A DNA stretch of 32,165 bases from Gammaproteobacteria bacterium (GCA_021208965.1 JAJOJD010000075.1:1-32165), one strand, 5' to 3'. Counted from the first letter of the stretch, positions 1 to 8,823 are shown. The notes: a model not told the origin generated them from the sequence alone. A program made the numbers and translations.

Positions 1-1350
1 TACTCCTTTGTTTATCCGGAGTCCGTTTAATTTTTTTGGATATTTTATGTGTTTTAAATGCGATGATGATGTTTTATTCGGGCAGTTTATTTTGTCGAGT
101 ATTAAGACCAATGCTTTTTTTTGGCTTTGTGGGTGGCTGTTTTACTCTTATTTCTTCGACATTTCTGTGGCGATTTCTCGGTCATTTTGCGTTAACGGTG
201 CAATGGTTATTAGTGTTTGAGTTATTGCTTATTATGAAGCCGAAGATCTCTATTAAAAAAGATATCGCCTATCAAATATTACTTTGTTTTATCGCTGTTG
301 GAGTCCACCCTTATATCGCTGGCATGGTCGTTCCTTTGGCGGTGGCATTGTGCTGGAAATTTTACGTTCAAGAAAAGTGTTCTTTCTCCTCAACGGGGTT
401 GATTTTAGCCTTTTTCTTTGTTGCATCCGGGCTGTTTGCTTGGTTTTGGGGATATTTTTCATCGCCAGCGACAGATTCGTTTGGAGGTGGTTTTAGTGAG
501 TACAGCACCAATCTATTGACTTTTATTAATCCCACCTATGGCTCTCTGTTGTTGCATCCTTTACCTGTTGGGGTAGGGCAGTATGAAGGGTATGCTTATC
601 TTGGTTTGGGTCTCATTATTCCCCTCGTTGGAATTTTCTTCCTATCTTTTTTTAAAGAAGTCTATTGTTCTAAGCGTTTTTATTCTAGAAGTTATTCTGG
701 CCTTATCTGGATACTAGGTATTTACTTCTTATTCGCGCTGAGTTCTGTGATTCAGGTGGCTGGACATCGAATCACTTTGTTGAATATCCATCATTTTCAA
801 CATCTAGAGCATTCGGTAGGAGTTTTTCGATCTTCTGGGCGTTTTATTTGGCCAGTATGGTATTTTATTGAATTTTTTGTGTTAGTAAAAATTTACGATA
901 TTTTTTCCGCTTTCCCTAAAAAAAAGGCGGGCTATTTTTCTGCTTATGTTGAGTTTGCAGATAGCGGATCAACAATATCTGATTAATTTTATAAAAGGCA
1001 ATTGGTCTCAACCCGTGAATTCTGTGTTTAAGACGAAGCTTCCTGAGGCGGGTTTTGTTGCCGATCATTCTATTCAGCATGTTTTTTTGCTGGATAATAT
1101 TAACACTGGAGATGCTATGGCGGTTTGGATGTATTTTGCGATGACGCATCATCTGACTTTAAACAAGGCTTGGCTTGGCCGAACTCTCGGATATGAATTT
1201 AATCGATATAATCAGCAGCTAGAGTCTGATTTTTGGAGGGGAAGGCTTGTGCCTCAAGTGTTGTATATAGGAATAGCTGGGCCAGTCTATCCGAATTCTT
1301 GCGTTGATTGGAATTCTTCATACGTGCTATGTCAGGCTGACAAAAAATAA
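1..1350 (+). pseudogene. DUF6311-type multi-pass membrane protein, 5' truncated and frameshifted
   Basis: This is the C-terminal part of a large integral-membrane protein that runs off the left edge. Hydrophobic segments alternate with motifs I recognise from the DUF6311 family: FLGHFAL followed by QWLL, GVHPYIAGM, FINPTYGSLL, GQYEGYAYLGLG, and FRSSGRFIWPVWY. The frame breaks in an A8 run at 918-925. The second frame (open from about 926, first ATG 946) continues with ADQQYLINFIKG, MYFAMTHHLTLN and a final YVLCQADKK, which fits the family's C-terminal domain. Removing one A joins the two frames. A second break may exist near 52-55 (T4), because the motif FNFFGYFMC is in another frame from the following LNAMMMFYSGS. 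The family's function is not established; it resembles membrane glycosyltransferases in topology. I am fairly sure of the family and sure of the A8 frame break; whether it is biological is open. Confidence 0.6.
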
Positions 1351-1400
1351 GGCTCTCTTGAATAGATCAAATTTTAAACAACGCCATTCAGCTGGAAAGC

Positions 1401-2300
1401 CTAATACGGCATTCTATTTTTGCACACTGACAGCAATGGAGAGCTTGATGCATCAGTTGCGAATAAGGTATATCGGTTATTCATCTTATCTAGAATTCTA
1501 GCTGTTACAGCTTGATTTCCGTAGCGTTCGATATAGTTAAAAATCATATCACACAACTGCTGACAGAGTGCCAAGAAATCTGGTGCATTTAAATGATCGT
1601 TGCTCTGGATTGTAAGAAAAATGATAATATCTATGCAGTTGTTAATTGTTCGGGCGTTACGCAACTGGATTTCGAGGCCGGGTAGTTGGTGCCATGAAGC
1701 GATTCGAGCGAATCGTTTTTCATGGATATAATTTTGTATTTTTTCTTGACAATCTCTTATGAGCTCCTCGCTAAACGGGAGAGCATGCCTGGCTAAATTT
1801 AACACAAAATCATCAAGATCACGCAGCACGGAGGTAACGTGCCCTTTGCTGATAGGTAGGCTAGGAGGGTACTTTTTTTTCCAGCAAAAATCCGACTTAA
1901 ATACAGGCAAATGATCATTATCAAGCTCAAATGGCATGAGTCCCCAAATATAACCTTGGTCGTTATAGCAAATCCAATACAAAGAGGAAAGACATAATGT
2001 ATCTTCATCTATTTGAGATATGAGCGGAAAAAAATTATCACGTGCCGCATGATTGTCAGCTCCAAAAGCCAATATAAAGCTTACAGAAGTGGTATAAGGT
2101 TTTATGCACGTGTTATTCGTGTTTACGACGCGCGTTTCTTGTGTACCCCACACTCGTACTGTCTTAGTTTCTTCGGTCGCCTCAGTTTTTTTTAATGACG
2201 CAAAAATCGCTAACTGCCGCAGAAGCAGTAATGGAGGGATCAAAATGTTTATTGAGCAGTTGGTAAAAAAAGCGCGATTTTGCCTGCGATCCTTCTCCAA
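1401..2300 (-). CDS. hypothetical protein, no recognised family
   Basis: An open frame of 299 codons convergent with the DUF6311 gene and divergent from the YheO-type regulator. I do not recognise the product. The first 25 residues include a short hydrophobic stretch (ILIPPLLLLRQLAIFA) that could be a membrane anchor, but the start is a TTG with no visible Shine-Dalgarno sequence, so the true start may lie downstream. The central part is rich in aromatic residues (LYWICYNDQGYIWGLMPF). The C-terminal 150 residues look mostly helical, with many charged and leucine residues, and show no transmembrane segment. It could be a lineage-specific secreted or regulatory protein. A function cannot be assigned from sequence alone. 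Confidence 0.5.
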   Translation of the reverse strand: MEKDRRQNRAFFTNCSINILIPPLLLLRQLAIFASLKKTEATEETKTVRVWGTQETRVVNTNNTCIKPYTTSVSFILAFGADNHAARDNFFPLISQIDEDTLCLSSLYWICYNDQGYIWGLMPFELDNDHLPVFKSDFCWKKKYPPSLPISKGHVTSVLRDLDDFVLNLARHALPFSEELIRDCQEKIQNYIHEKRFARIASWHQLPGLEIQLRNARTINNCIDIIIFLTIQSNDHLNAPDFLALCQQLCDMIFNYIERYGNQAVTARILDKMNNRYTLFATDASSSPLLSVCKNRMPY

Positions 2301-2415
2301 TCAAAATCGAGCTTGTTATATCAGGAGCTGTTGACTTAGAAAGAGGAATAAAATGACGATTTTTTATAATAACCTACTAAAAAATAAGTACATGCAATCC
2401 CTATTCTTTATATAT

Positions 2416-2429
2416 AGACTTTTTAGTCT
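2416..2429. promoter_or_regulatory. small inverted repeat upstream of the regulator promoter
   Basis: AGACT-TTTT-AGTCT is a perfect 5-bp inverted repeat that ends 8 bases before the -35 box of the YheO/DauR-like gene. It could be an operator for that regulator or for the divergent gene, but it is short and may be chance. Confidence 0.25.
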
Positions 2430-2437
2430 CAAACAAC

Positions 2438-2466
2438 TTGAAAATAGACACTAAATAGGCTATAAA
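2438..2466 (+). promoter_or_regulatory. sigma70-type promoter of the regulator-aminotransferase-OCD operon
   Basis: TTGAAA, a 17-base spacer, then TATAAA. The -10 box overlaps the first ATG of the downstream frame (2466), so translation must start further on. This supports the GTG at 2499, which has GAGG 8 bases upstream. Confidence 0.55.
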
Positions 2467-2498
2467 TGGCGTGTTATGTAGACTATGAGGTATATATC

Positions 2499-3070
2499 GT
2501 GTTATCCAATTATATTTCAATATGTGATGCTATTGTACGATTGATGGATCCTTTAGTGGAAATTGTCATTCATGATATTGCTGGAGATAGTATTACGTAT
2601 ATTAATGGAAAACTTTCTAAGCGCAAAATAGGAGAGGCAAGTTTACTTGATCCAGAAGGGCTCAATGGCATAGACAAAATAGTCTATCCAAAGGTTAACT
2701 TTGATGGCAGACTTATCAAGTCTGTTTCAGTAATGCTTGAGGGCAGATATCTCTTATGCATCAATTGCGATGTCTCGATATTCAATAAGCTGCAGGCGTT
2801 AAGCAGCACGTTGCTTCAAATGGCTGGCCAGCCTCAGTCGCTTTTTACTAATGACTGGCAGGAAAAATTACATGTCAGTATTCATTCTTATTTACAAAAT
2901 CATCACCTGTCATTCGATCATTTATCCAAAAATGACAAGAAAAGTTTGACTAAGCATTTGTTTGATCTTGGAGCATTTCATGAAAAAATGCGGCTGATTA
3001 CGTAGCAAAAGTTCTGGGGTTGGGGCGGGCTACTGTTTTTAAATATTTAAAAGAATGGAGGAATCAATGA
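2499..3070 (+). pseudogene. YheO/DauR-family transcriptional regulator, frameshifted in its HTH
   Basis: The protein begins MLSNYISICDAIVRLMDPLVEIVIHDI, typical of the PAS-like sensor domain of YheO/DauR regulators. DauR controls D-arginine catabolism in Pseudomonas. Read as assembled, the protein stops at 3005, inside the HTH_22 domain. Adding one A to the A6 run at 2983-2988 restores GAFHEKNAADYVAKVLGLG, then RATVFKYLKEWRNQ and a TGA at 3068-3070. That C-terminus is a textbook HTH_22 recognition region, so the gene was recently intact or is intact in reality. The restored stop overlaps the ATG of the aminotransferase (ATGA at 3067), which points to translational coupling in one operon. The GTG at 2499 was chosen as start because of the GAGG upstream and because the earlier ATG lies in the -10 box. 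Confidence 0.8.
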
Positions 3071-4188
3071 ACATTTTTAAATTAGAGGAATACCTTACAA
3101 AATACGAGTTTTCAGATAAATACTTGTTATGTTGTTCAGATGCTGAAAGCTTTACGATGTCAGAAATAATAGATATGGCGGCGCCAGAAGATAAAAAACT
3201 GTGGGGAGAATTAGCGCTGAAATATACCGAGCCGTATGGTCACCCTTTATTAAGAAAACAAATAGCTCATTTGTATTCAAGTCTATTAGACGAAAATATA
3301 TTATGCTTTGCTGGGGCTGAAGAAGGAATATTCTGTGCGCTTAATGCTCTTGTCGATTCTAGTGATCATGTCATCGTTTTGACACCGTGCTATCAATCAC
3401 TCCTTGAAATTCCAAGGTCCAAAGGCGCAGAGGTAACAGAGATAGAGCTAAAAGAAAAAAACGACTGGCGTGTTGATTTGGAGGCCATTCGAGGTGCAAT
3501 AAAGTCCAATACGACAGGTATTATCATTAATTTCCCTCATAATCCTACTGGTCAGGTCGTTGAGGAAGATGAGCTAAAAGCGCTGATAGCGATCTGTGAA
3601 CAAGGCGGTATTTGGCTATTTTCTGATGAGGTTTATAGGCTGCTTGGCAAACCTGAGCAACCTTGGGCATCTCCTGCTGCATGTCTCTATGATAAAGCTT
3701 TATCCCTTGGTGTTATGAGTAAAGCCTTTGGCATGGCGGGCGTACGTATAGGTTGGATTGCATGCAAAGACAAGGATGTGATTCATAAAATGAAACTTAT
3801 GAAAGATTATCTCTCCATATGTAATAGTGCGCCCGCTGAGATACTTTCTATGATTGCCTTAAATAATAAAGACGCGATCTTGAAACGGAACAATAAGATT
3901 GTTGCTGACAACCTCAAGCTACTTGATGAGTTTTTTATAGAATACAGCCATCTTTTTGAATGGGTTCGTCCACAAGGAGGATGCGTTGGTTTCGTAAAAT
4001 ATAAAGGCGCAGTCTCTGTTGAGACTTTTTGTCACCTGTTGGTAAATAAGCAACATGTACTTCTGATGCCTGCATCCATATACGACTATGCAAGCAACTA
4101 TTTCCGGATAGGATTTGGCCGTAAAAATATGCCCGAGTGTCTCGAGCAATTAAAAGAGTTTTTGCATCATGAAGTTATTTCACCTTAA
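3067..4188 (+). CDS. PLP-dependent class I/II aminotransferase
   Basis: A fold-type I aminotransferase of 373 residues. Visible motifs are HNPTG (about residue 158), the SDEVYR loop (the aspartate contacts the PLP pyridine nitrogen), the Schiff-base lysine in SKAFGMAGVRIGW (K219) and the substrate-carboxylate arginine in NYFRIGFG near the end. I chose the ATG at 3067 over the one at 3055 because GGAGG at 3057-3061 is then well spaced and the restored regulator stop overlaps it as ATGA. The gene overlaps the following OCD-family gene by 20 bases. Substrate is not evident. Known relatives act on aromatic, aspartate-type or guanidino amino acids. The pairing with an OCD enzyme and a DauR-like regulator suggests catabolism or interconversion of a basic or non-protein amino acid (inference). 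Confidence 0.85.
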   Translation: MNIFKLEEYLTKYEFSDKYLLCCSDAESFTMSEIIDMAAPEDKKLWGELALKYTEPYGHPLLRKQIAHLYSSLLDENILCFAGAEEGIFCALNALVDSSDHVIVLTPCYQSLLEIPRSKGAEVTEIELKEKNDWRVDLEAIRGAIKSNTTGIIINFPHNPTGQVVEEDELKALIAICEQGGIWLFSDEVYRLLGKPEQPWASPAACLYDKALSLGVMSKAFGMAGVRIGWIACKDKDVIHKMKLMKDYLSICNSAPAEILSMIALNNKDAILKRNNKIVADNLKLLDEFFIEYSHLFEWVRPQGGCVGFVKYKGAVSVETFCHLLVNKQHVLLMPASIYDYASNYFRIGFGRKNMPECLEQLKEFLHHEVISP

Positions 4189-5068
4189 TCAAATCCAAGA
4201 AAGCATTAACATCACCAGAAATATTGAGGAACTAATCAGCGGCCAGAAAGCTGTATTTATCGATTACTCCTCAGGGTTGTATGATGTTCCTGTGCCTATG
4301 CAGTTTATTTTTTCTGACCAAGGAAGCGATTGTCATATTAAGGGTGGCTATAGACAGGGTAGTCAATATTTTGTCGTCAAAATAGCTGGCAGTAGTCAAT
4401 TTGGTAGCAATGGCGCAATTCTTGTCTTTGATGTGGAGAGTTGTGAGTTGAAAGCTATATTACAAGATAAAGGTTTTCTAACCACTCTCAGAACAGCGAT
4501 AGCTGGCATGGTCGTGCTTCAGCTCATGTTTTGGATACCTCAAAATATTGGGATTATCGGTAGTGGTAGTTTGGCGAGGCAGTTATATCAATTGGTGAGA
4601 GCAAAATACCCTAAAGCCAATATGTTGCTTTATGCGCGTAATAAGGCTGCAGCAGCGGCTATTAGTGACTTGGTGTGCGATTCTGCGAAAGACTTAGTGG
4701 AAAAATGTGACGTCGTTTTTACGGCTACCTCTTCTATTGAGCCTATTATTTGCGCCATTCCAGAAAGCAGAAACACAGCAATTATTGGTCTTGGCAGCGA
4801 TGATGAACATAAAAGCGAGATATCGCCTCAACTATTTAAAGCCGCTGATATGCTGATTGTTGACAGCAAGCTACAAGCAGAAAAGTTTGGTGACGTTGCC
4901 AGGGCTTTAAAGTCTGGTCTTATTGCTGAAGGTTGGCTGATAGAGTTAGGCACACTATTGAAATCAGGTATCTCTGAAAATATCAACACAATAATTGCGG
5001 ATTTTTCTGGTATTGGTGCCCAGGACGTCGCTATGGCAGAGTTTGTATTGTCTAGGCTTGTCTGTTAG
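4169..5068 (+). CDS. ornithine cyclodeaminase / mu-crystallin family oxidoreductase
   Basis: An NAD(P)-dependent enzyme of 299 residues. The dinucleotide-binding motif GIIGSGSLARQL lies at residues 128-139, preceded by LTTLRTAIAG (about 104-112), which is characteristic of the OCD/mu-crystallin family. Later come VFTATSS and IIGLGSD, matching the family's usual ATPS and GADxxxK segments. Family members include ornithine cyclodeaminase, alanine dehydrogenase, DauB (2-ketoarginine to L-arginine) and SbnB-type siderophore precursor enzymes; sequence alone does not choose between them. The upstream partners favour a DauB-like role in which the enzyme handles a keto acid or imine of a basic amino acid. 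It is the last gene of the operon. Confidence 0.85.
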   Translation: MKLFHLNQIQESINITRNIEELISGQKAVFIDYSSGLYDVPVPMQFIFSDQGSDCHIKGGYRQGSQYFVVKIAGSSQFGSNGAILVFDVESCELKAILQDKGFLTTLRTAIAGMVVLQLMFWIPQNIGIIGSGSLARQLYQLVRAKYPKANMLLYARNKAAAAAISDLVCDSAKDLVEKCDVVFTATSSIEPIICAIPESRNTAIIGLGSDDEHKSEISPQLFKAADMLIVDSKLQAEKFGDVARALKSGLIAEGWLIELGTLLKSGISENINTIIADFSGIGAQDVAMAEFVLSRLVC

Positions 5069-5270
5069 AGCTTAAAAAGGGAGATGTATATGGAGAGTGA
5101 CTGAGTGTACAAAAATATTGCAGAAAGTTATTTGCACACTCCAAGAAAAACGTAAATGAGCCTTAGAGAAGGACGTCATACTAAAACACCATGATTTTTT
5201 TAAGTCAATCGTGTATAGTTTGCATTAATTAAATCATCTGACCCCTTCATGTAGCCATGAGAGGTGTGAA

Positions 5271-5400
5271 CATATTTCCCGTTATTTAGCCCCCAAAGCC
5301 GACGTGGGATTTAAGAAGATTTTGGAGAGCATCCGGACTTATTAATCAGTTTTTTAAACTCTCTGCTCAAGTAATGTAAACGCTTGTTTTTGTTACTCGT
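5271..5400 (+). pseudogene. remnant of Rpn/PDDEXK_2-family transposase-nuclease N-terminus
   Basis: Between the OCD gene and the transporter lies a fragment reading SRYLAPKADVGFKKI. After restoring one T in the TTTT run of AAGATTTTGGAG (about 5318-5324) it continues FGEHPDLLISFLNSLL and then a stop. This is the diagnostic start of the Rpn / PD-(D/E)XK nuclease transposase family (usual form RYLDPKxDxxFKxIFGEHxxLLxxFLNALL). There is no start codon in frame, and all catalytic parts are missing, so it is a dead fragment. The rest of the 355-base gap (5069-5270 and 5401-5423) shows no other gene. Confidence 0.7.
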
Positions 5401-5423
5401 AAAAGATATAAGGTAAAAAGGGC

Positions 5424-6692
5424 ATGAAGAAAGCGATCGTTTACTCAAGCATCGGTGGGATTTTAGAATTTTACGATTTCATTATTTTTGCTATTTTCGC
5501 TACGGCCATTAGCAAAACGTTTTTCCCTTCAACCAATACAGTCGCTGACCTATTATTTACTTTCTCTGTATTTGCAGCGGGTTATTTTGCTCGACCCATC
5601 GGCGGCATTATTTACGGGCACTTTGGCGATAAGTATGGACGAAAAACAACGTTTACGTACTCTGTTATCCTTATGGCTCTGAGTACATTGGGTATTGCGT
5701 TTGTTCCTTCTTATACAACGATAGGTATTTTAGCGCCTATTTTATTAACATTCTTTCGATTATTGCAGGGCGCTTCTATTGGCGGAGAAATTCCCGGCGC
5801 TATTACTTTTATTTCTGAAACGACGACAAAGATTAGAACATTCGCGTGTTCTATTGTGTTTCTCGGTCTTGTGTTGGGTATTTTGCTAGGGCAGATAGTT
5901 AATATTGCCCTCGCGTACTTTTTATCGGCAGAAAATATGTTAGCTTACGGTTGGCGAATTGCTTTTATATTAGGCGGCCTATTGGGAATGTGGGGATTTT
6001 ATTTGCGAAGAAAATTAGTCGAAACACCTTTTTTTCAAGCGATGGAAAAAGCTAAAGTCAAAACACCACTGATGACTATTTTAAAGCAATATCCCAAAGA
6101 AGTTTTAACGGGTTGGGCCTTATTAGGATTAGTCTCTGCGGGTATTATGGTTTTATTTCTAATGATGCCTACCTATAAAGCCATCGCCAATCTTCCAGCT
6201 TCCATAGCTTCAACAATTAATACATTAGTTTTATTGTTGATTAGTATTGCGAGTCTTTTCTTTGGATATATTGGCGATAAAGTTAATAAAAAAACGTTAT
6301 TATTAATTGCAACCGTAGTGACCATTTGTTTTAGTTGCAGCGTATTTAATTATCTTGTACAACAATCACTTCCATTATTTTTCTATGGGCTTTTTTGTCT
6401 TTTTTCTTACGGGATTGCTGTTGCGTTAGTCCCTTCTATGTTAGCGGAGAGTTTTCCCACAGAAGTAAGATATACAGGCGTCGGTCTCGTTTACAATTTA
6501 AGCTTCGCTACCACCGGCGGATTAGCGCCCGTTATTATTTTTTCTTTAATAAGCAAAACCAATAATATGCTTATTCCTGCTTTTTACTTTATGGGCGCAG
6601 CTGTGATTATGTTGATAGGCTTAATGGTCAGCTCAAGAAATGATATGTCCCATAGGCATCGAAATATGAAACCTAGAGGACATGATGTGTAG
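5424..6692 (+). CDS. MHS/ProP-like major facilitator transporter
   Basis: A 422-residue protein with about 12 hydrophobic segments. The loop 2-3 signature GHFGDKYGRKTTF (about residues 65-77) and the opening GGILEFYDFIIFA identify the metabolite:H+ symporter branch of the MFS, which includes ProP, ShiA and KgtP. Legionellales encode many such proteins for amino-acid uptake. The substrate is not evident. It is a single gene with AAGG upstream of the ATG and no close partner. Because the amino-acid operon lies just upstream, beyond the Rpn remnant, amino-acid or osmolyte uptake is a reasonable guess. Confidence 0.85.
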   Translation: MKKAIVYSSIGGILEFYDFIIFAIFATAISKTFFPSTNTVADLLFTFSVFAAGYFARPIGGIIYGHFGDKYGRKTTFTYSVILMALSTLGIAFVPSYTTIGILAPILLTFFRLLQGASIGGEIPGAITFISETTTKIRTFACSIVFLGLVLGILLGQIVNIALAYFLSAENMLAYGWRIAFILGGLLGMWGFYLRRKLVETPFFQAMEKAKVKTPLMTILKQYPKEVLTGWALLGLVSAGIMVLFLMMPTYKAIANLPASIASTINTLVLLLISIASLFFGYIGDKVNKKTLLLIATVVTICFSCSVFNYLVQQSLPLFFYGLFCLFSYGIAVALVPSMLAESFPTEVRYTGVGLVYNLSFATTGGLAPVIIFSLISKTNNMLIPAFYFMGAAVIMLIGLMVSSRNDMSHRHRNMKPRGHDV

Positions 6693-6740
6693 CATCATCG
6701 AATCTCAATAAGATAAAAAAAATCTCTTGAGCATTTATTA

Positions 6741-6769
6741 TTGACTTAATGGTATGCTCGAAATATGAT
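6741..6769 (+). promoter_or_regulatory. sigma70-type promoter of the ATPase gene
   Basis: TTGACT, 17-base spacer, TATGAT, ending 31 bases before the ATG at 6801. A second TATAAT follows at once, but its spacing from the -35 is too long. Confidence 0.6.
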
Positions 6770-6800
6770 ATAATATATCTTAAGCAAAATATAGGCAGCG

Positions 6801-8243
6801 ATGTCCAATCCAGTATTTATTGGCCGAAAAGCCGAATTAGAGAGGCTAAAAGCTTTATATAAAAAGAAAAACTCGAGCCTTGTCGTCGTCAAAGGGCGAA
6901 GGAGAATTGGAAAAAGCAGGCTTATAGGGGAATTTGCTAACATATCTAACGCTGAAACATTCTGGAGTTTTGCAGGACTTGCTCCGGAAGATGGCATTTC
7001 GGCGCAACAACAAAGGGATAATTTTGCACGGCAACTCGCATTAATGCTCAAAATTCCGCCCATGACTTTTCTAGATTGGAGCGATGCCTTTGAGCATTTG
7101 AGCCTTCATATTAAGCCTGGGGACATCATCCTGCTTGATGAGATTTCTTGGATAGGCTCAAAAGACCCTAGCTTTATCCCTAAACTCAAGGCTTGGTGGG
7201 ACAAGCAAACGATGCATGTGTTGCTTGTATTTTGTGGATCAGTATCAACTTGGATTGAAGAAAATATCTTAAAGAGTACTGCATTTTTTGGGCGCATCAA
7301 TTTAACAATCAGCTTAGAGCCACTTTCCATTCCTGAAAGCGCTGAGTTTCTACGAACAATTGGCGCGCAGCTTTCTCATTATGATACGTACAAGTTGCTC
7401 AGCATTGTTGGCGGTGTCCCATGGTATTTGGAGCAATTTAGCCCTAGTATGACGGCTGATGATAACATCAAGCAACTCGCCTTTGAAAAGAATGGATTGC
7501 TCGTTGCTGAATTCGATCGCATTTTTCATGATCTTTTTAATGGCAAAGGCACCACCTATAAGAAAATCCTAGATAGCCTTAAAGACGGCGCCAGAACTCT
7601 ATCAGAAATAAGGCAGAGCATAGAATTTGCTCACAGCGGTACGCTAAGCCAAATGATGGATCATCTTATTGTGGCTGGTTTTGTAGTTAAGCAATCATTA
7701 TGGTCATTTAAAACGGCTGCCCCCCTAAAGCAAAGCCTTTATAGGATATCAGATCCTTATATGAGATTTTATCTGAAAGTAATTGAACCGAATCTGGGCG
7801 CTATTGCAGATGCTGGATTCGATCAAGTGCCCTTATCTACTGTGCCGGGATTTGAAACACATATGGGATTGCAGCTCGAAGCATTGCTTTTACAAAATCG
7901 ACCGTTGTTGCTTGAAAAATTAGGCATTTCACCTGTTGATATTGTGCGTAGTGGCCCTTATAGGCAGACGAAAACGACCACTCAACAAGGTTGCCAAATT
8001 GATTATCTAGTGCAAGCCAAAACGAACAGCTTGTTTGTTTGTGAATTCAAATTCAAAAAACGTGAAATAAGTAGTGAAATCATCTCCGAAATGCAAGACA
8101 AGATGTCAAGATTAAAAATACCTAAGGGATTTGCAAAAGTAGCGGTACTGTTTCATTTAAGCGGTGTTGTTTCTTCTGTTGCCACAAATCCTTACTTTTA
8201 TCGCATCATCGATATTGTAGATTTTTTGGAAACTGAGAAATAA
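6801..8243 (+). CDS. archaeal-type AAA ATPase with C-terminal DUF234 / PD-(D/E)XK domain
   Basis: A 480-residue STAND/archaeal-ATPase-family protein. The start FIGRKAEL is the classical family opening. Walker A is GRRRIGKS (residues 32-39) and Walker B IILLDE (109-114). A winged-helix-like segment follows around residues 250-305 (LSEIRQSIEFAHSGTLSQMMDHL). The C-terminal DUF234 part carries D401 in CQIDYLV and E415-F-K417 in VCEFKFKK, the layout of a PD-(D/E)XK nuclease core. Such proteins are common in archaea and scattered in host-associated bacteria. Their function is unproven, with proposals including defence and mobile-element roles. It is transcribed from its own promoter and may share its transcript with the GNAT gene. 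Family is certain, role unknown. Confidence 0.85.
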   Translation: MSNPVFIGRKAELERLKALYKKKNSSLVVVKGRRRIGKSRLIGEFANISNAETFWSFAGLAPEDGISAQQQRDNFARQLALMLKIPPMTFLDWSDAFEHLSLHIKPGDIILLDEISWIGSKDPSFIPKLKAWWDKQTMHVLLVFCGSVSTWIEENILKSTAFFGRINLTISLEPLSIPESAEFLRTIGAQLSHYDTYKLLSIVGGVPWYLEQFSPSMTADDNIKQLAFEKNGLLVAEFDRIFHDLFNGKGTTYKKILDSLKDGARTLSEIRQSIEFAHSGTLSQMMDHLIVAGFVVKQSLWSFKTAAPLKQSLYRISDPYMRFYLKVIEPNLGAIADAGFDQVPLSTVPGFETHMGLQLEALLLQNRPLLLEKLGISPVDIVRSGPYRQTKTTTQQGCQIDYLVQAKTNSLFVCEFKFKKREISSEIISEMQDKMSRLKIPKGFAKVAVLFHLSGVVSSVATNPYFYRIIDIVDFLETEK

Positions 8244-8271
8244 GATATAAACAATTTAATTGAGGAAAAAT

Positions 8272-8823
8272 ATGACCACCATTATTGAAACAGAAAGGCT
8301 TATTTTAAGAACCTGGGAGAAAGATGATGCAGATCCTTATTTCCACATTAACCAAAATCCCAAGGTGATCGAGTTTTTACGCGGACCACTTGCGATGGAG
8401 CAAGTGAATGATTTCATTCCTGCGGTGAATAGTCATCAAGATAAACACGGCTACACATTATGGGCAGCATGCCTGAAAGCAACCGAAGAATTGATGGGCT
8501 TTATCGGTCTTAACTATACGAATTTCGAAGCATCATTTACCCCTGCGGTTGAGGTGGGTTGGAGACTTGGTTCTCAATATTGGGGCAAAGGATATGCAAC
8601 GGAAGGCGCCAAAGCTTCTTTGGAATATGGATTTGAGAAATGCGGCCTTAAAAAAATCGTTTCTTTCACAGTACCAGCTAATATTCGCTCTATTCGAGTC
8701 ATGGAAAAAATAGGATTAAAACGTGATTTAAATCGCGATTTTGCTCATCCAAAACTCGCGGCTGATCATAAACTTTCTCATCATGTTCTGTATAGATTAA
8801 GCGCTGATGAGTATATCAAATGA
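8272..8823 (+). CDS. RimJ/RimL-type GNAT N-acetyltransferase
   Basis: A 183-residue GNAT protein that transfers acetyl from acetyl-CoA to an amine. It begins IIETERLILRTWEKDDA, typical of the RimJ/RimL group. The acetyl-CoA pyrophosphate-binding loop is QYWGKGYATEGAKA, and the C-terminal part has NIRSIRVMEKIGLK, the conserved NxxSxRvmEKlGf helix. The ATG at 8272 is chosen because GAGG sits 6-9 bases upstream, whereas the TTG at 8260 has nothing. The stop overlaps the next start (ATGA at 8820), so it is translationally coupled with the APH-type kinase. The acceptor could be a protein N-terminus, a small amine or an antibiotic. Confidence 0.85.
   Translation: MTTIIETERLILRTWEKDDADPYFHINQNPKVIEFLRGPLAMEQVNDFIPAVNSHQDKHGYTLWAACLKATEELMGFIGLNYTNFEASFTPAVEVGWRLGSQYWGKGYATEGAKASLEYGFEKCGLKKIVSFTVPANIRSIRVMEKIGLKRDLNRDFAHPKLAADHKLSHHVLYRLSADEYIK

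Noticed and set aside
1304..1501. Plus-strand frame after the DUF6311 gene
   Set aside because: The DUF6311 C-terminus ends naturally with YVLCQADKK at 1350; this frame overlaps both neighbours and has no homology I recognise.
5384..5412. Possible promoter TTGTTT-N17-TATAAG before the MFS transporter
   Set aside because: The start site would lie inside or after the Shine-Dalgarno sequence, leaving about 5 bases of leader.
6690..6735. Possible terminator after the MFS gene (CTCAA...TTGAG with inner AGAT/ATCT)
   Set aside because: The stem is interrupted and no T-run follows.
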